A DNA stretch of 5,635 nucleotides, from assembly GCA_021796905.1 (NCBI GenBank), contig JAKABK010000153.1, forward strand, positions 1 to 5,635, given 5' to 3'. Shown piece after piece: positions 1-5,635 of this stretch (position 1 is its first letter; the number at the start of each line of letters is the position of its first letter). The DNA is from Actinomycetes bacterium (GTDB lineage: Bacteria > Actinomycetota > Acidimicrobiia > Acidimicrobiales > Palsa-688). The position numbers were made by a program, and so were the translations under genes. The notes under the pieces were generated by a model, which was given only the letters and a program-made list of their open reading frames with translations, was not told the DNA's origin and did not search any database.

Positions 1-340
1 GGCCGAGCACGGTGTCACCTGGGTCGAGAGTGGCGAGGTAGGCGGCGAGGTTGGCGTTGGAGCCGGAGTGGGGCTGGACGTTGGCGTGCTCGGCCCCGAA
101 CAGCTCGCAGGCCCGGCGCCGGGCAAGCTCCTCCACCTCGTCGACGACCCGGTTCCCACCGTAGTAACGCCGCCCTGGGTACCCCTCGGAGTACTTGTTG
201 GTGAGGACCGATCCGGTGGCCGCCATCACCGCCGGGGACGTGAAGTTCTCCGAGGCGATCAGCTGGAGGGTGCTGGTCTGGCGCTCGAGCTCCCGTTCGA
301 TCAGCCCGAACAGCTCGGTGTCGGCGTGCACCCCGATCAC
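1..340 (-). CDS. glyA: Serine hydroxymethyltransferase, N-terminal part (cut by the left window edge)
   Basis: This PLP enzyme interconverts serine and tetrahydrofolate with glycine and 5,10-methylene-tetrahydrofolate, in the cytosol. About 113 N-terminal residues are visible out of a usual ~420. They contain LIASENF (27-33), [17 protein letters not shown] (46-62, with the family's conserved tyrosines), [16 protein letters not shown] and the GDTVLG segment. All are close to E. coli GlyA in sequence and spacing. The PLP lysine lies beyond the edge. The chosen start is GTG at 338-340, whose GTGA overlaps the TGA stop of tsaC by 4 nt. A second in-frame GTG sits three codons later (329-331) and would give a protein starting VHADTELF. 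No convincing Shine-Dalgarno precedes either, so translation probably depends on coupling to tsaC. Identity is very secure; only the exact start is open. Confidence 0.97.
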   Translation of the reverse strand, partial: MIGVHADTELFGLIERELERQTSTLQLIASENFTSPAVMAATGSVLTNKYSEGYPGRRYYGGNRVVDEVEELARRRACELFGAEHANVQPHSGSNANLAAYLATLDPGDTVLG

Positions 341-945
341 TCTAGGCCGGCGACCGCTTCCCAGAGCGCACCGGCACGCAGCAGCCGCAGCCGGTCGCCG
401 TCCACCGCTACGACCGTGGACGGCTCGCCCGAGCAGGGTCCGTCGTCGATCACCAGCTCGACACCGTCGAGCCCGTCGGCGAGTGACCGGGCGGAGGGGA
501 AAGGCGCCGCGCCGTGCGGGTTGGCGCTGGTGACCGCGATCGGCCCGACCTGGGCGGCCAACGCCCGGACCAGGTCGTGGGCGGGACAGCGCACACCCAC
601 GCTCCTCCCGTCCCCGCCGAGGTCGGCGCCGAGATCCTCGGGTGCGGGCAGGACGATGGTCAGCGCCCCGGGCCAGAAGGCGTCCACCAACCGCTCGGCG
701 AGCTCCGGCAGCCCGCCGACCAGCCTGCGGGCCTGGTCGACGTCGGCCACGAGGACCGGTAACGCCACGTCGCGGGGGCGGCGTTTGACGGCGAAGAGCC
801 GGTCGGTCGCCCCCGGTCTCCACGGGTCGACCGCCAGACCGTAGACGGTGTCGGTCGGGACCCCGACGACCAGCCCGGCGCGCAACGCAGCGACCGCCTC
901 TTCGGGCGGCTGCGTGGTCGTCGCCGGGACGATCCGGGCGCTCAC
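337..945 (-). CDS. tsaC: L-threonylcarbamoyladenylate synthase (TsaC/YrdC/Sua5 family, short form)
   Basis: The enzyme makes threonylcarbamoyl-AMP from threonine, bicarbonate and ATP. This is the first step of t6A37 modification on tRNAs that read ANN codons. The 202-residue protein is the length of the single YrdC domain and lacks the C-terminal Sua5 domain. Visible family motifs are PTDTVYGL (30-37), FAVKRRP (51-57, the KxR ligand motif), LPVLV (62-66), [10 protein letters not shown] (about 90-99), SVGVRCP, VTSAN (about 138-142) and SGEPSTVV (about 172-179). The frame stays open far upstream inside prmC, but that extension is an arginine/glycine-rich shadow. GTG at 943-945 is chosen because it overlaps the prmC TGA as GTGA and starts just before the first domain strand. 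Its own TGA overlaps the glyA GTG in the same way. It could also be named ywlC or sua5; the function is the same. Confidence 0.95.
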   Translation of the reverse strand: MSARIVPATTTQPPEEAVAALRAGLVVGVPTDTVYGLAVDPWRPGATDRLFAVKRRPRDVALPVLVADVDQARRLVGGLPELAERLVDAFWPGALTIVLPAPEDLGADLGGDGRSVGVRCPAHDLVRALAAQVGPIAVTSANPHGAAPFPSARSLADGLDGVELVIDDGPCSGEPSTVVAVDGDRLRLLRAGALWEAVAGLE

Positions 946-1784
946 CGTCGCGCCACCAGCACCCGGTCCCGCCCACTGAGGTCGGCGCGCACCTCGACGT
1001 CGCGGAGACCGGCTCCCCGGGCGACGGAGGCCACTGCCGGGACCTGGGGGGGTGCCAGTTCCACCACCACCGCACCACTGGGCTTCAACCAGTCGGGGGC
1101 ACCCGCGACGACCTCGGCCAGGGCCTCGGTCCCGGTCGGTCCCGAGGCGAGCGCCGCCGGCGGCTCCCAGTCCCGGACCGATGCGTCGGCTGCCAGGAGC
1201 TCGGCGGCCGACAGGTACGGCGGGTTCGACACGACCAGGTCGAGGCTCCCACGAAGCTCGTCTGGCAGCGCCGCCCACCACGAGCCGTGCAAGTAGCGGA
1301 CCCGGGTCGCGGCCCGCCCGCCGAGCCCGGCGGCGTTGGCCCGGGCCACGTCGAGTGCTGCGGGCGAGACGTCGGTGCCGAAGACCTGCACCCCGGGGTG
1401 CTCGGCGGCGAGCGACAGGGCGATCGCGCCGCTGCCGGTGCCGAGGTCGGCGGCCAGCGGAGCGGCCAGCGGGGCGATCAGCTCCAGCGCGACGCCGGCG
1501 AGCACCTCGGTCTCGGGCCGGGGGATGAGCACCCGCCGATCGACCAAGAGGTCGAGCTGGCGGAAACCCCATGACCCGAGGACGTACTGGATCGGCTCCC
1601 CTCCGGCCCGCCGGGCGACCATCGCTCCGAGCCGCGCCGCCTGCCGGGGCGACGCCGGGCGCTCCGAGCACGCCGGCCAGCCCGCCCCGGAGGCTTCCTC
1701 GACCAGCCACCTGGCCTCCTGCGCCGATCCGAGGCGCGCTAGTGCGGAGCGGTGCAGGTCCGCCCAGGTGCGCTCCACGCTCAC
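942..1784 (-). CDS. prmC: Peptide chain release factor N5-glutamine methyltransferase
   Basis: PrmC (HemK) uses S-adenosylmethionine to methylate the glutamine of the GGQ motif in RF1 and RF2, which raises peptide-release activity. The 280 residues match the family length. Residues 1-75 form the helical release-factor-binding domain, including GEPIQYVLG (62-70). Then come LIPRPETE (86-93), the SAM-binding loop [15 protein letters not shown] (112-126), the acidic end of strand 2 (TDVS, D138) and the catalytic NPPY (187-190), which cradles the target glutamine. One small oddity is ELAPPQ at 242-247, where E-(I/H/L)-G-x-x-Q is more usual. The GTG start at 1782-1784 overlaps the prfA TGA as GTGA; GGGGA lies just upstream but is close to the start. 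Adjacency to its substrate gene prfA is the classic arrangement and supports the call. Confidence 0.97.
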   Translation of the reverse strand: MSVERTWADLHRSALARLGSAQEARWLVEEASGAGWPACSERPASPRQAARLGAMVARRAGGEPIQYVLGSWGFRQLDLLVDRRVLIPRPETEVLAGVALELIAPLAAPLAADLGTGSGAIALSLAAEHPGVQVFGTDVSPAALDVARANAAGLGGRAATRVRYLHGSWWAALPDELRGSLDLVVSNPPYLSAAELLAADASVRDWEPPAALASGPTGTEALAEVVAGAPDWLKPSGAVVVELAPPQVPAVASVARGAGLRDVEVRADLSGRDRVLVARR

Positions 1785-2845
1785 CGTTCCCCAGCGAGCT
1801 GGCGGGAGCGCTCGTCGGCGAGCAGGGCCTCGACGATCTCGTCGAGCTCCCCGGCGAGGACCTTGTCGAGCTTGTAGAGGGTGAGGCCGATGCGGTGGTC
1901 GGTGACCCGGTTCTCCTTGTAGTTGTAGGTGCGGATCTTGTCGGCCCGCCCCCCGAGCCCGGTCTGGCTGCGCCGGGCGCTCGACGCCTCCGCCGCCCGA
2001 CGGTCGGTCTCGAGAGCGAGGAGCCGGGCGCGCAGCACCGCCAGAGCCTTGGCCCGGTTCTGGATCTGGCTCTTCTCGTCTTGCATCGCGACCACCACCC
2101 CGGTCGGCAGGTGGGTGATCCGCACCGCCGAGTCGGTGGTGTTCACCGACTGCCCGCCGGGCCCGGTCGAGCGGTACACATCGACCTTCAGGTCCTTGTC
2201 GTCCAGGTGGACCTCGATCTCCTCGGCCTCGGGGAGCACGGTGACCGTCGCGGTGGAGGTGTGGACCCGGCCCTGGGACTCGGTGACCGGCACCCGTTGC
2301 ACCCGGTGGGTGCCACCCTCGAAGCCGAACAGGGTCCAGGCCCGCTCACCGCGAACGAGGAACGAGACCTCGTTGTAGCCCCCCATCCCCGACGGGTCCG
2401 ACCCGAGCGGCTCGACCGACAACCCGGAACGCTCGGCGAATCGGAGGTACATCTCGTGGAGGTCCCGGGCCCACAGGTTGCCCTCCTCACCTCCCTCGGC
2501 GCCGCGGATCTCGACGATGACGTTGCGCCCGTCGTTGGGGTCGCGTGGCGCCAGCAGGAGACGGAGGGTCTCGTCGATCTCGCCGAGACGGGCTTCCGCC
2601 CCTTCGATCTCGGCGCGCATCTCGGCCCGCTCGTCGCCCTCGGCGTCGGCGATCATCTCCCGAGCGGCCTGCAGGTCGCCTTCGACCGCTCGGCGCTCCC
2701 GGGCGGCGGCCACGACCGCCTCGAGCTCCCGGTGACGGCGGGAGACGTCACGCAGGCGCGCCCGGTCGGCGATCACGTCGGGATCGGCGAGCTGGGCGAG
2801 GACCAGCTCGTACTCCCGCTCCAGGGCGGGGAGCCGGTCGAGCAT
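1781..2845 (-). CDS. prfA: Peptide chain release factor 1 (RF1)
   Basis: RF1 recognises UAA and UAG in the ribosomal A site and triggers peptide release. The protein has 354 residues, the usual RF1 size. The N-terminal coiled-coil domain spans about 1-100. IRGAEGGEEGNLWARDLHEMY (113-133) matches the domain 2 entry. The stop-codon tripeptide is PVT (186-188, in RVQRVPVTESQGR), the PxT type of RF1 rather than the SPF of RF2. GGQ is at 230-232 (STGPGGQSVNTTDSAVRITH); its glutamine is the PrmC target. The C-terminal IRTYNYKENRVTDHRIG (304-320) is also typical. ATG at 2843-2845 is the only sensible start. It lies 6 nt after the stop of the upstream unknown gene and has no strong Shine-Dalgarno. 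No frameshift or in-frame UGA of the autoregulated RF2 type is present. The TGA stop overlaps the prmC GTG. Confidence 0.98.
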   Translation of the reverse strand: MLDRLPALEREYELVLAQLADPDVIADRARLRDVSRRHRELEAVVAAARERRAVEGDLQAAREMIADAEGDERAEMRAEIEGAEARLGEIDETLRLLLAPRDPNDGRNVIVEIRGAEGGEEGNLWARDLHEMYLRFAERSGLSVEPLGSDPSGMGGYNEVSFLVRGERAWTLFGFEGGTHRVQRVPVTESQGRVHTSTATVTVLPEAEEIEVHLDDKDLKVDVYRSTGPGGQSVNTTDSAVRITHLPTGVVVAMQDEKSQIQNRAKALAVLRARLLALETDRRAAEASSARRSQTGLGGRADKIRTYNYKENRVTDHRIGLTLYKLDKVLAGELDEIVEALLADERSRQLAGER

Positions 2846-2851
2846 CGCAGG

Positions 2852-3868
2852 TCAGCCTACCGGCGGGGCGCCGGCGGGTCCCCGGTGCCGTCGGATCCCC
2901 GGGCGGTGCGCACCGGGAGCGGTCCCGAGCTGTGCCGGCCAGTCACGGGGCACGGTGACCACCTGGGCCGGCCGGGCCAGGGCGCCGGCGAGGCTGCGGG
3001 TGAGGGGATGGTCGTCGCCGGCGGGAACCGCGATGACCAGGCGTGCCGTGGGGTCGGCGACCGCCCTCGCTGCTGCGGCGGCTGGTACCAGGTCGAGGTC
3101 GACTCCGGTCGAGGCGACGACCACCACCCCGTCACCGACAGCGGGTGCGGCCGCCGGTGCCCGCAGGTCGGTCCGGGGCAGGACCGGGGGCGACGGGGTG
3201 AGCTCCCCGACGCCGACGAGGTCCGGGCGGGCGACGAGCACCGAGCGCAACCAGCGCTCCCGGCACAACAGGTTGGCGGGATGCGCCGGCGCACCCGGAC
3301 GTCGGTGGCGACCGACTGCGTCGGCCACCCGGCCGAGGGCGGCCCGGGGGTCCTCCCCGGGGCGCAGCTCGGCGAGGGCGGCGCGGTCCGCGGCGCCCAC
3401 TCCGACCGCCAGACGCCAAGCGCCGCCGGCGTCGGGAACCGCCCGGGCGATCTCCAGACCGGCGATCTCGGCGCGCAGGACCCCGTGCTCGACCACGACC
3501 TCGGCGCCGACTTCCTCCACCATCCCCGCGAGGTGCGCAGCGCCGGCAGGCAGCGCCGGGTCGGGCGGAGGGGCCGCGACGGCAGCCCGCTGCAGCTCCC
3601 GGCCCTGCAGCGACCACACCGCCGGCGGCTGCTCGAGCTCGGCCGCCTGCCACGCCAGGTAGCCGGCCGTGGCGGGGTCCGGCGCGGAGTCGACCACCAG
3701 GTGCAGCTCACCGACCCCGGCCCGCTGCGCCCATGCGAGCGCGACACCGAGACGGCGTCTGTCCCCGTCGTCGACCAGGACCCATCCGCGGGTCGCCTCC
3801 CGGAGGGTCGCCCCGCCCGGCAAGCCGCCGTCCTCCCGGTCCGCGCCCCCCCAGCGGGGGGCGACCAC
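2852..3868 (-). CDS. Unrecognised protein between rpmE and prfA
   Basis: I do not recognise a named family. The GTG start at 3866-3868 gives 338 residues. The frame stays open back to a TGA at 3977-3979 but has no ATG, GTG or TTG there. A CTG at 3917-3919 overlaps the rpmE stop as CTGA and would add 17 residues ([17 protein letters not shown]) that look like real coding sequence. No signal peptide or membrane segment is visible. There appear to be two alpha/beta regions. One spans about 27-160 (GWVLVDD, GELHLVVDSA, GAEVVVEHGVLRAEIAGLEIARAV). The other spans about 247-305 (GVVVVASTGVDLDLVP, ARLVIAVPAGDDHP). They are joined by an ERWLRSVLVARPDLVGVGEL segment (204-223). The last 30 residues are proline/glycine/arginine-rich and probably disordered. 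Tight packing (stop 6 nt before prfA) indicates co-transcription and possible coupling with a translation operon. It is probably a lineage-specific conserved protein; I assign no function. Confidence 0.8.
   Translation of the reverse strand: MVAPRWGGADREDGGLPGGATLREATRGWVLVDDGDRRRLGVALAWAQRAGVGELHLVVDSAPDPATAGYLAWQAAELEQPPAVWSLQGRELQRAAVAAPPPDPALPAGAAHLAGMVEEVGAEVVVEHGVLRAEIAGLEIARAVPDAGGAWRLAVGVGAADRAALAELRPGEDPRAALGRVADAVGRHRRPGAPAHPANLLCRERWLRSVLVARPDLVGVGELTPSPPVLPRTDLRAPAAAPAVGDGVVVVASTGVDLDLVPAAAAARAVADPTARLVIAVPAGDDHPLTRSLAGALARPAQVVTVPRDWPAQLGTAPGAHRPGIRRHRGPAGAPPVG
3844..3863 (-). other. Perfect 8-bp GC hairpin with C6/G7 runs at the 5' end of the unknown gene
   Basis: On the minus strand the arms CGCCCCCC and GGGGGGCG enclose the 4-base loop GCTG, starting two bases after the candidate GTG start at 3866-3868. 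The G run is seven long and the C run six. No T-run follows, so it is not an intrinsic terminator. In RNA it could hinder initiation at the GTG, and as DNA it is a slippage-prone homopolymer pair. Any role is inference; in such GC-rich DNA it may simply encode the APRWGGA segment. Confidence 0.4.
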
Positions 3869-3915
3869 CGCCGCCAGCTTGGCCCGACGAGCCCTACCGA
3901 GGTGCTCGGGGTCGC

Positions 3916-4128
3916 TCAGGGCTTCTTGGCACGCTTGCCGTAGCGGCGCTCGAAGCGCTCGACCCGACCACCGGTGTCAACCAGCTTCTGCTTGCCGGTG
4001 TAGAACGGGTGGCACTCGTTGCACAGCTCGGTGCTGAGCGACGGCTTGGTGGAGCGAGTGGTGAAGCTGTTGCCACAAGAGCAGGTCACCGTGGCGGTGA
4101 CGTAGTCGGGTTGGATCTCGGTCTTCAT
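3916..4128 (-). CDS. rpmE: 50S ribosomal protein bL31, zinc-binding (C+) form
   Basis: bL31 is a small ribosomal protein bridging the 50S central protuberance and the 30S head. The 70 residues match the family. Four cysteines, C16, C18 (TCSCGN) and C36, C39 ([13 protein letters not shown]), form the zinc site of the C+ type, as opposed to the cysteine-free paralogue used under zinc limitation. The start MKTEIQPDY agrees with the family and is preceded by a perfect AGGAGG at 5-nt spacing. The frame opens 10 codons earlier with an ATG at 4156-4158, but that would add a non-family [10 protein letters not shown] and run through the ribosome-binding site, so I reject it. The C-terminus is basic ([10 protein letters not shown]). 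The TGA at 3916-3918 may overlap a CTG start of the next gene. It lies 63 nt after rho, as in many Actinomycetota. Confidence 0.98.
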   Translation of the reverse strand: MKTEIQPDYVTATVTCSCGNSFTTRSTKPSLSTELCNECHPFYTGKQKLVDTGGRVERFERRYGKRAKKP

Positions 4129-4133
4129 TGGTG

Positions 4134-4139
4134 CCTCCT
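4134..4139 (-). promoter_or_regulatory. Strong Shine-Dalgarno AGGAGG for rpmE
   Basis: A perfect AGGAGG lies 5 nt (CACCA) before the ATG at 4126-4128. It decides the start of rpmE against the in-frame ATG 30 nt upstream. It is the only strong ribosome-binding site in the window; the other genes have weak sites or rely on overlap. Confidence 0.93.
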
Positions 4140-4150
4140 GTTCGGCAGGG

Positions 4151-4177
4151 CGGGTCAACGCCGCACCCGGTCCGGCG
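4151..4177 (-). promoter_or_regulatory. Possible H-type pseudoknot leader of rpmE
   Basis: In the rho-rpmE gap two 5-bp stems interleave on the minus strand. Stem 1 pairs CGCCG (4177-4173) with CGGCG (4163-4159). Stem 2 pairs CGGGT (4169-4165) with ACCCG (4155-4151). The connecting loops are GAC (3 nt), G (1 nt) and TTG (3 nt), which suits an H-type pseudoknot. It ends 11 nt before the AGGAGG of rpmE, where ribosomal-protein leaders usually act. L31 leaders are known in several bacterial groups; identity with any of them is not shown here. Short GC stems arise easily by chance in this composition, so confidence is modest. Confidence 0.35.
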
Positions 4178-4191
4178 ATTCCCAGTATGTC

Positions 4192-5635
4192 CTAGACCCC
4201 GAGCGGGTTGGCGGCCAGGCCGGCGAGCAGCTCGTCGTTGCTGGCGGTGGCCCGAACCCGCGCGACCAGCGCATCGACCGCCGGCGCCGGGTCACCCCCG
4301 GCGGCCAGCGCGTCCAGCTGGCGGCGCAGAGCGCCGATCGCCTCGAGCTGCTCGGGGTCTCGAAGGCGCTCCTCGTGGCGGGTCGCCGATGCCAGCACGT
4401 CGACCGCCGGATGGATCCGACGGGCGGCAAGACGGCGGTCGAGGCGGAGCTGCATGTTCGCCGCGCCCCGCAGCTCGTCGGCAACGACCTCGTCGATCCC
4501 GCTCCCGGTGTCGGCGGCGACGGTGGCGAGGATCGTGACCGACCCACCCTCCCCGAGCTTGCGGGCCGCGCCGAGGAGCCGCTTCAGCGGGTACAGGGCG
4601 CCGGCATCGATCCCGCCGGCGTTGACCCGACCTCCGGGTGCCTGGGCGAGCTCGTATGCCCGGGCCAACCGGGTGAGCCCGTCGAGCAGCACCACCACGT
4701 CGCGTCCGGACTCGGCCAGCCGCTTGGCCCGCTCGACGCTGAGCTCGGCGGCCTGGGTGTGCTCCTCGGCCGGACGGTCGAAGGCCGAGGAGACCACCTC
4801 GCCCCGGACCGCCCGGGAGAGCTCGACCACCTCCTCGGGCCGCTCGTCCACGGTCACGACGAGCAGCTCGACCTCGGGATGGTTGGCCTCGATCCCCGCC
4901 GCCACCTGGGTGAGCACAGTCGTCTTCCCGCACCCGGGCGGCGAGACGATCAGACCACGCTGGCCTTTACCGATCGGGGCGACCAGGTCGAGGACCCGGG
5001 CGACGAGGTCGTCGCCGCCGGGGCGCTCGAGTCGCAGCCGCTGATCGGGGAGCTCGGGGGTGAGCTCCTCGATGCGCCGACGGCTCCGGGCGTCGTCGGC
5101 GGGGAGCCCGCCGACGGTGTCGATGCGGACGAGCGCCGGGTACTTCTCGTTCCCGGTGGCCGGACGCGCGCCTCCCTCGATCCGGTCGCCGCGGCGCAGG
5201 GCGAAGCGCCGGGCCTGGCTGATCGAGACGTACACGTCGGTCGGACCGGGCACCGACCCGGTGGTGCGGACGAACCCGTAGCCGTCCTCGCGCAGGTCGA
5301 GCAGTCCGGCGACCGGCATCGGCTCCCCGCTGAAGGGCTGGTCCGGGGACTGGCCGGGAAGCTCCCGCTCGATGCGCTCGCCGCGATCACGACCCCGGCG
5401 GCGCCGGCTCCGACGGTTGCCGGCGTCACCGTCGAAACGGCCGCTGTCGACCCCGTCCTCCCCGCTCGGCGCCTGGGCGGAGGTACCCGGCGTGTCCCCG
5501 CCGGGAGCCCGGGTGGCGGCACCGTCTGGGACCGGCGCAGGCGAGGTGCTCCCCGGATCCCGTCTGGGCCGCTCGCCCCGGGCCCGGTTCACGCTCGCGG
5601 CGCCCGGGGCGCCGGCGGCGTCCCGGGCGGGTGGC
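4192..5635 (-). CDS. rho: Transcription termination factor Rho, C-terminal part (start beyond the right window edge)
   Basis: Rho is a hexameric RNA-dependent ATPase that pulls on nascent RNA and releases RNA polymerase. Numbering from the in-frame GTG at 5592, residues 1-92 are Pro/Gly/Asp/Arg-rich with the basic patch RRSRRRRGRDRGER (60-73). Next come the primary RNA-binding fold (GLLDLREDGYGFVRT, 96-110; DVYVSISQARRFALRRGD, 119-136), the P-loop SPPGCGKTT (217-225), DERPEE (249-254), Walker B VVLLD (300-304), the Q-loop (about 319-329), the R-loop DTGSGIDEV (361-369) and the presumed arginine finger in ATRHEE (R405). The stop is TAG. The N-terminal helical module is absent and the frame stays open to base 5635, so the GTG at 5592 is probably not the start; actinobacterial Rho usually has that module and then a long disordered insert. 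Several usually conserved ATPase and RNA-contact residues differ, but the gene context favours the housekeeping Rho. Confidence 0.95.
   Translation of the reverse strand, partial: PPARDAAGAPGAASVNRARGERPRRDPGSTSPAPVPDGAATRAPGGDTPGTSAQAPSGEDGVDSGRFDGDAGNRRSRRRRGRDRGERIERELPGQSPDQPFSGEPMPVAGLLDLREDGYGFVRTTGSVPGPTDVYVSISQARRFALRRGDRIEGGARPATGNEKYPALVRIDTVGGLPADDARSRRRIEELTPELPDQRLRLERPGGDDLVARVLDLVAPIGKGQRGLIVSPPGCGKTTVLTQVAAGIEANHPEVELLVVTVDERPEEVVELSRAVRGEVVSSAFDRPAEEHTQAAELSVERAKRLAESGRDVVVLLDGLTRLARAYELAQAPGGRVNAGGIDAGALYPLKRLLGAARKLGEGGSVTILATVAADTGSGIDEVVADELRGAANMQLRLDRRLAARRIHPAVDVLASATRHEERLRDPEQLEAIGALRRQLDALAAGGDPAPAVDALVARVRATASNDELLAGLAANPLGV

Noticed and set aside
68..844. A 258-codon plus-strand frame across glyA and tsaC
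   Set aside because: It is antisense to two clear enzymes, with compositional bias and no recognisable motif.
946..1710. Upstream extension of the tsaC frame to 1710
   Set aside because: The extra 255 residues are Arg/Gly/Ala-rich and lie over prmC in another frame. The YrdC domain begins only after the GTG at 945.
2846..2851. Separate promoter for prfA
   Set aside because: Only 6 nt separate it from the upstream stop, and no promoter-like hexamers are apparent there.
1571..3943. A 790-codon open frame on the plus strand, antisense to prfA and the unknown gene
   Set aside because: It is a mirror of GC-rich minus-strand codons. It has no domain, no ribosome-binding site and low-complexity composition, while the opposite strand carries unmistakable RF1.
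4129..4158. Earlier ATG for rpmE at 4158
   Set aside because: It would translate through the perfect AGGAGG and add ten residues absent from the bL31 family.
4151..4177. Intrinsic terminator after rho
   Set aside because: The stems are only 5 bp and no T-run follows on the minus strand.
4184..4189. CATACT on the minus strand as a -10 box for a separate rpmE promoter
   Set aside because: It matches four of six consensus bases, but nothing like a -35 lies 16-18 nt upstream. One hexamer is not enough.

Overview
The window is strongly GC-rich, with a high-GC codon style, GTG starts and almost no intergenic DNA. It carries seven genes, all on the minus strand. The order in the direction of transcription is rho, rpmE, an unrecognised gene, prfA, prmC, tsaC, glyA. 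This is the conserved Actinomycetota rho-rpmE-prfA-prmC-sua5-glyA neighbourhood. The extra gene between rpmE and prfA and the style of the release factor (GAEGGEE in place of the usual GTGGDEA) make me lean towards an Acidimicrobiia-like lineage, but that assignment is inference from memory.

Layout from the right edge leftward. The 3' part of rho runs in from the right edge; its frame stays open to the last base, so the true start lies outside. A 63-nt gap follows, the only one that could hold a leader. It contains two interleaved GC stems and a perfect AGGAGG in front of rpmE (ribosomal protein bL31, four-cysteine zinc form). Next comes an alpha/beta-looking protein of unknown function whose frame extends back to the rpmE stop. 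It ends 6 nt before prfA (release factor 1). Then prfA/prmC, prmC/tsaC and tsaC/glyA each overlap by the same 4 bases, GTGA. glyA runs off the left edge after about a quarter of its length.

The genes form one gene-expression cassette. Rho ends transcription, bL31 is part of the ribosome, RF1 ends translation at UAA/UAG, and PrmC methylates the GGQ glutamine of RF1 and RF2. TsaC makes the precursor of the tRNA t6A modification, and GlyA makes one-carbon units and glycine. No terminator, mobile element, tRNA, rRNA, CRISPR array or phage gene was seen. No stretch above 300 bases lacks a gene.

I do not see an unknown defence or mobile system here. The points worth a second look are a possible H-type pseudoknot leader before rpmE, unusual residues in the Rho P-loop and RNA-gripping loops, the unknown gene with a possible CTG start, and the repeated GTGA overlaps.
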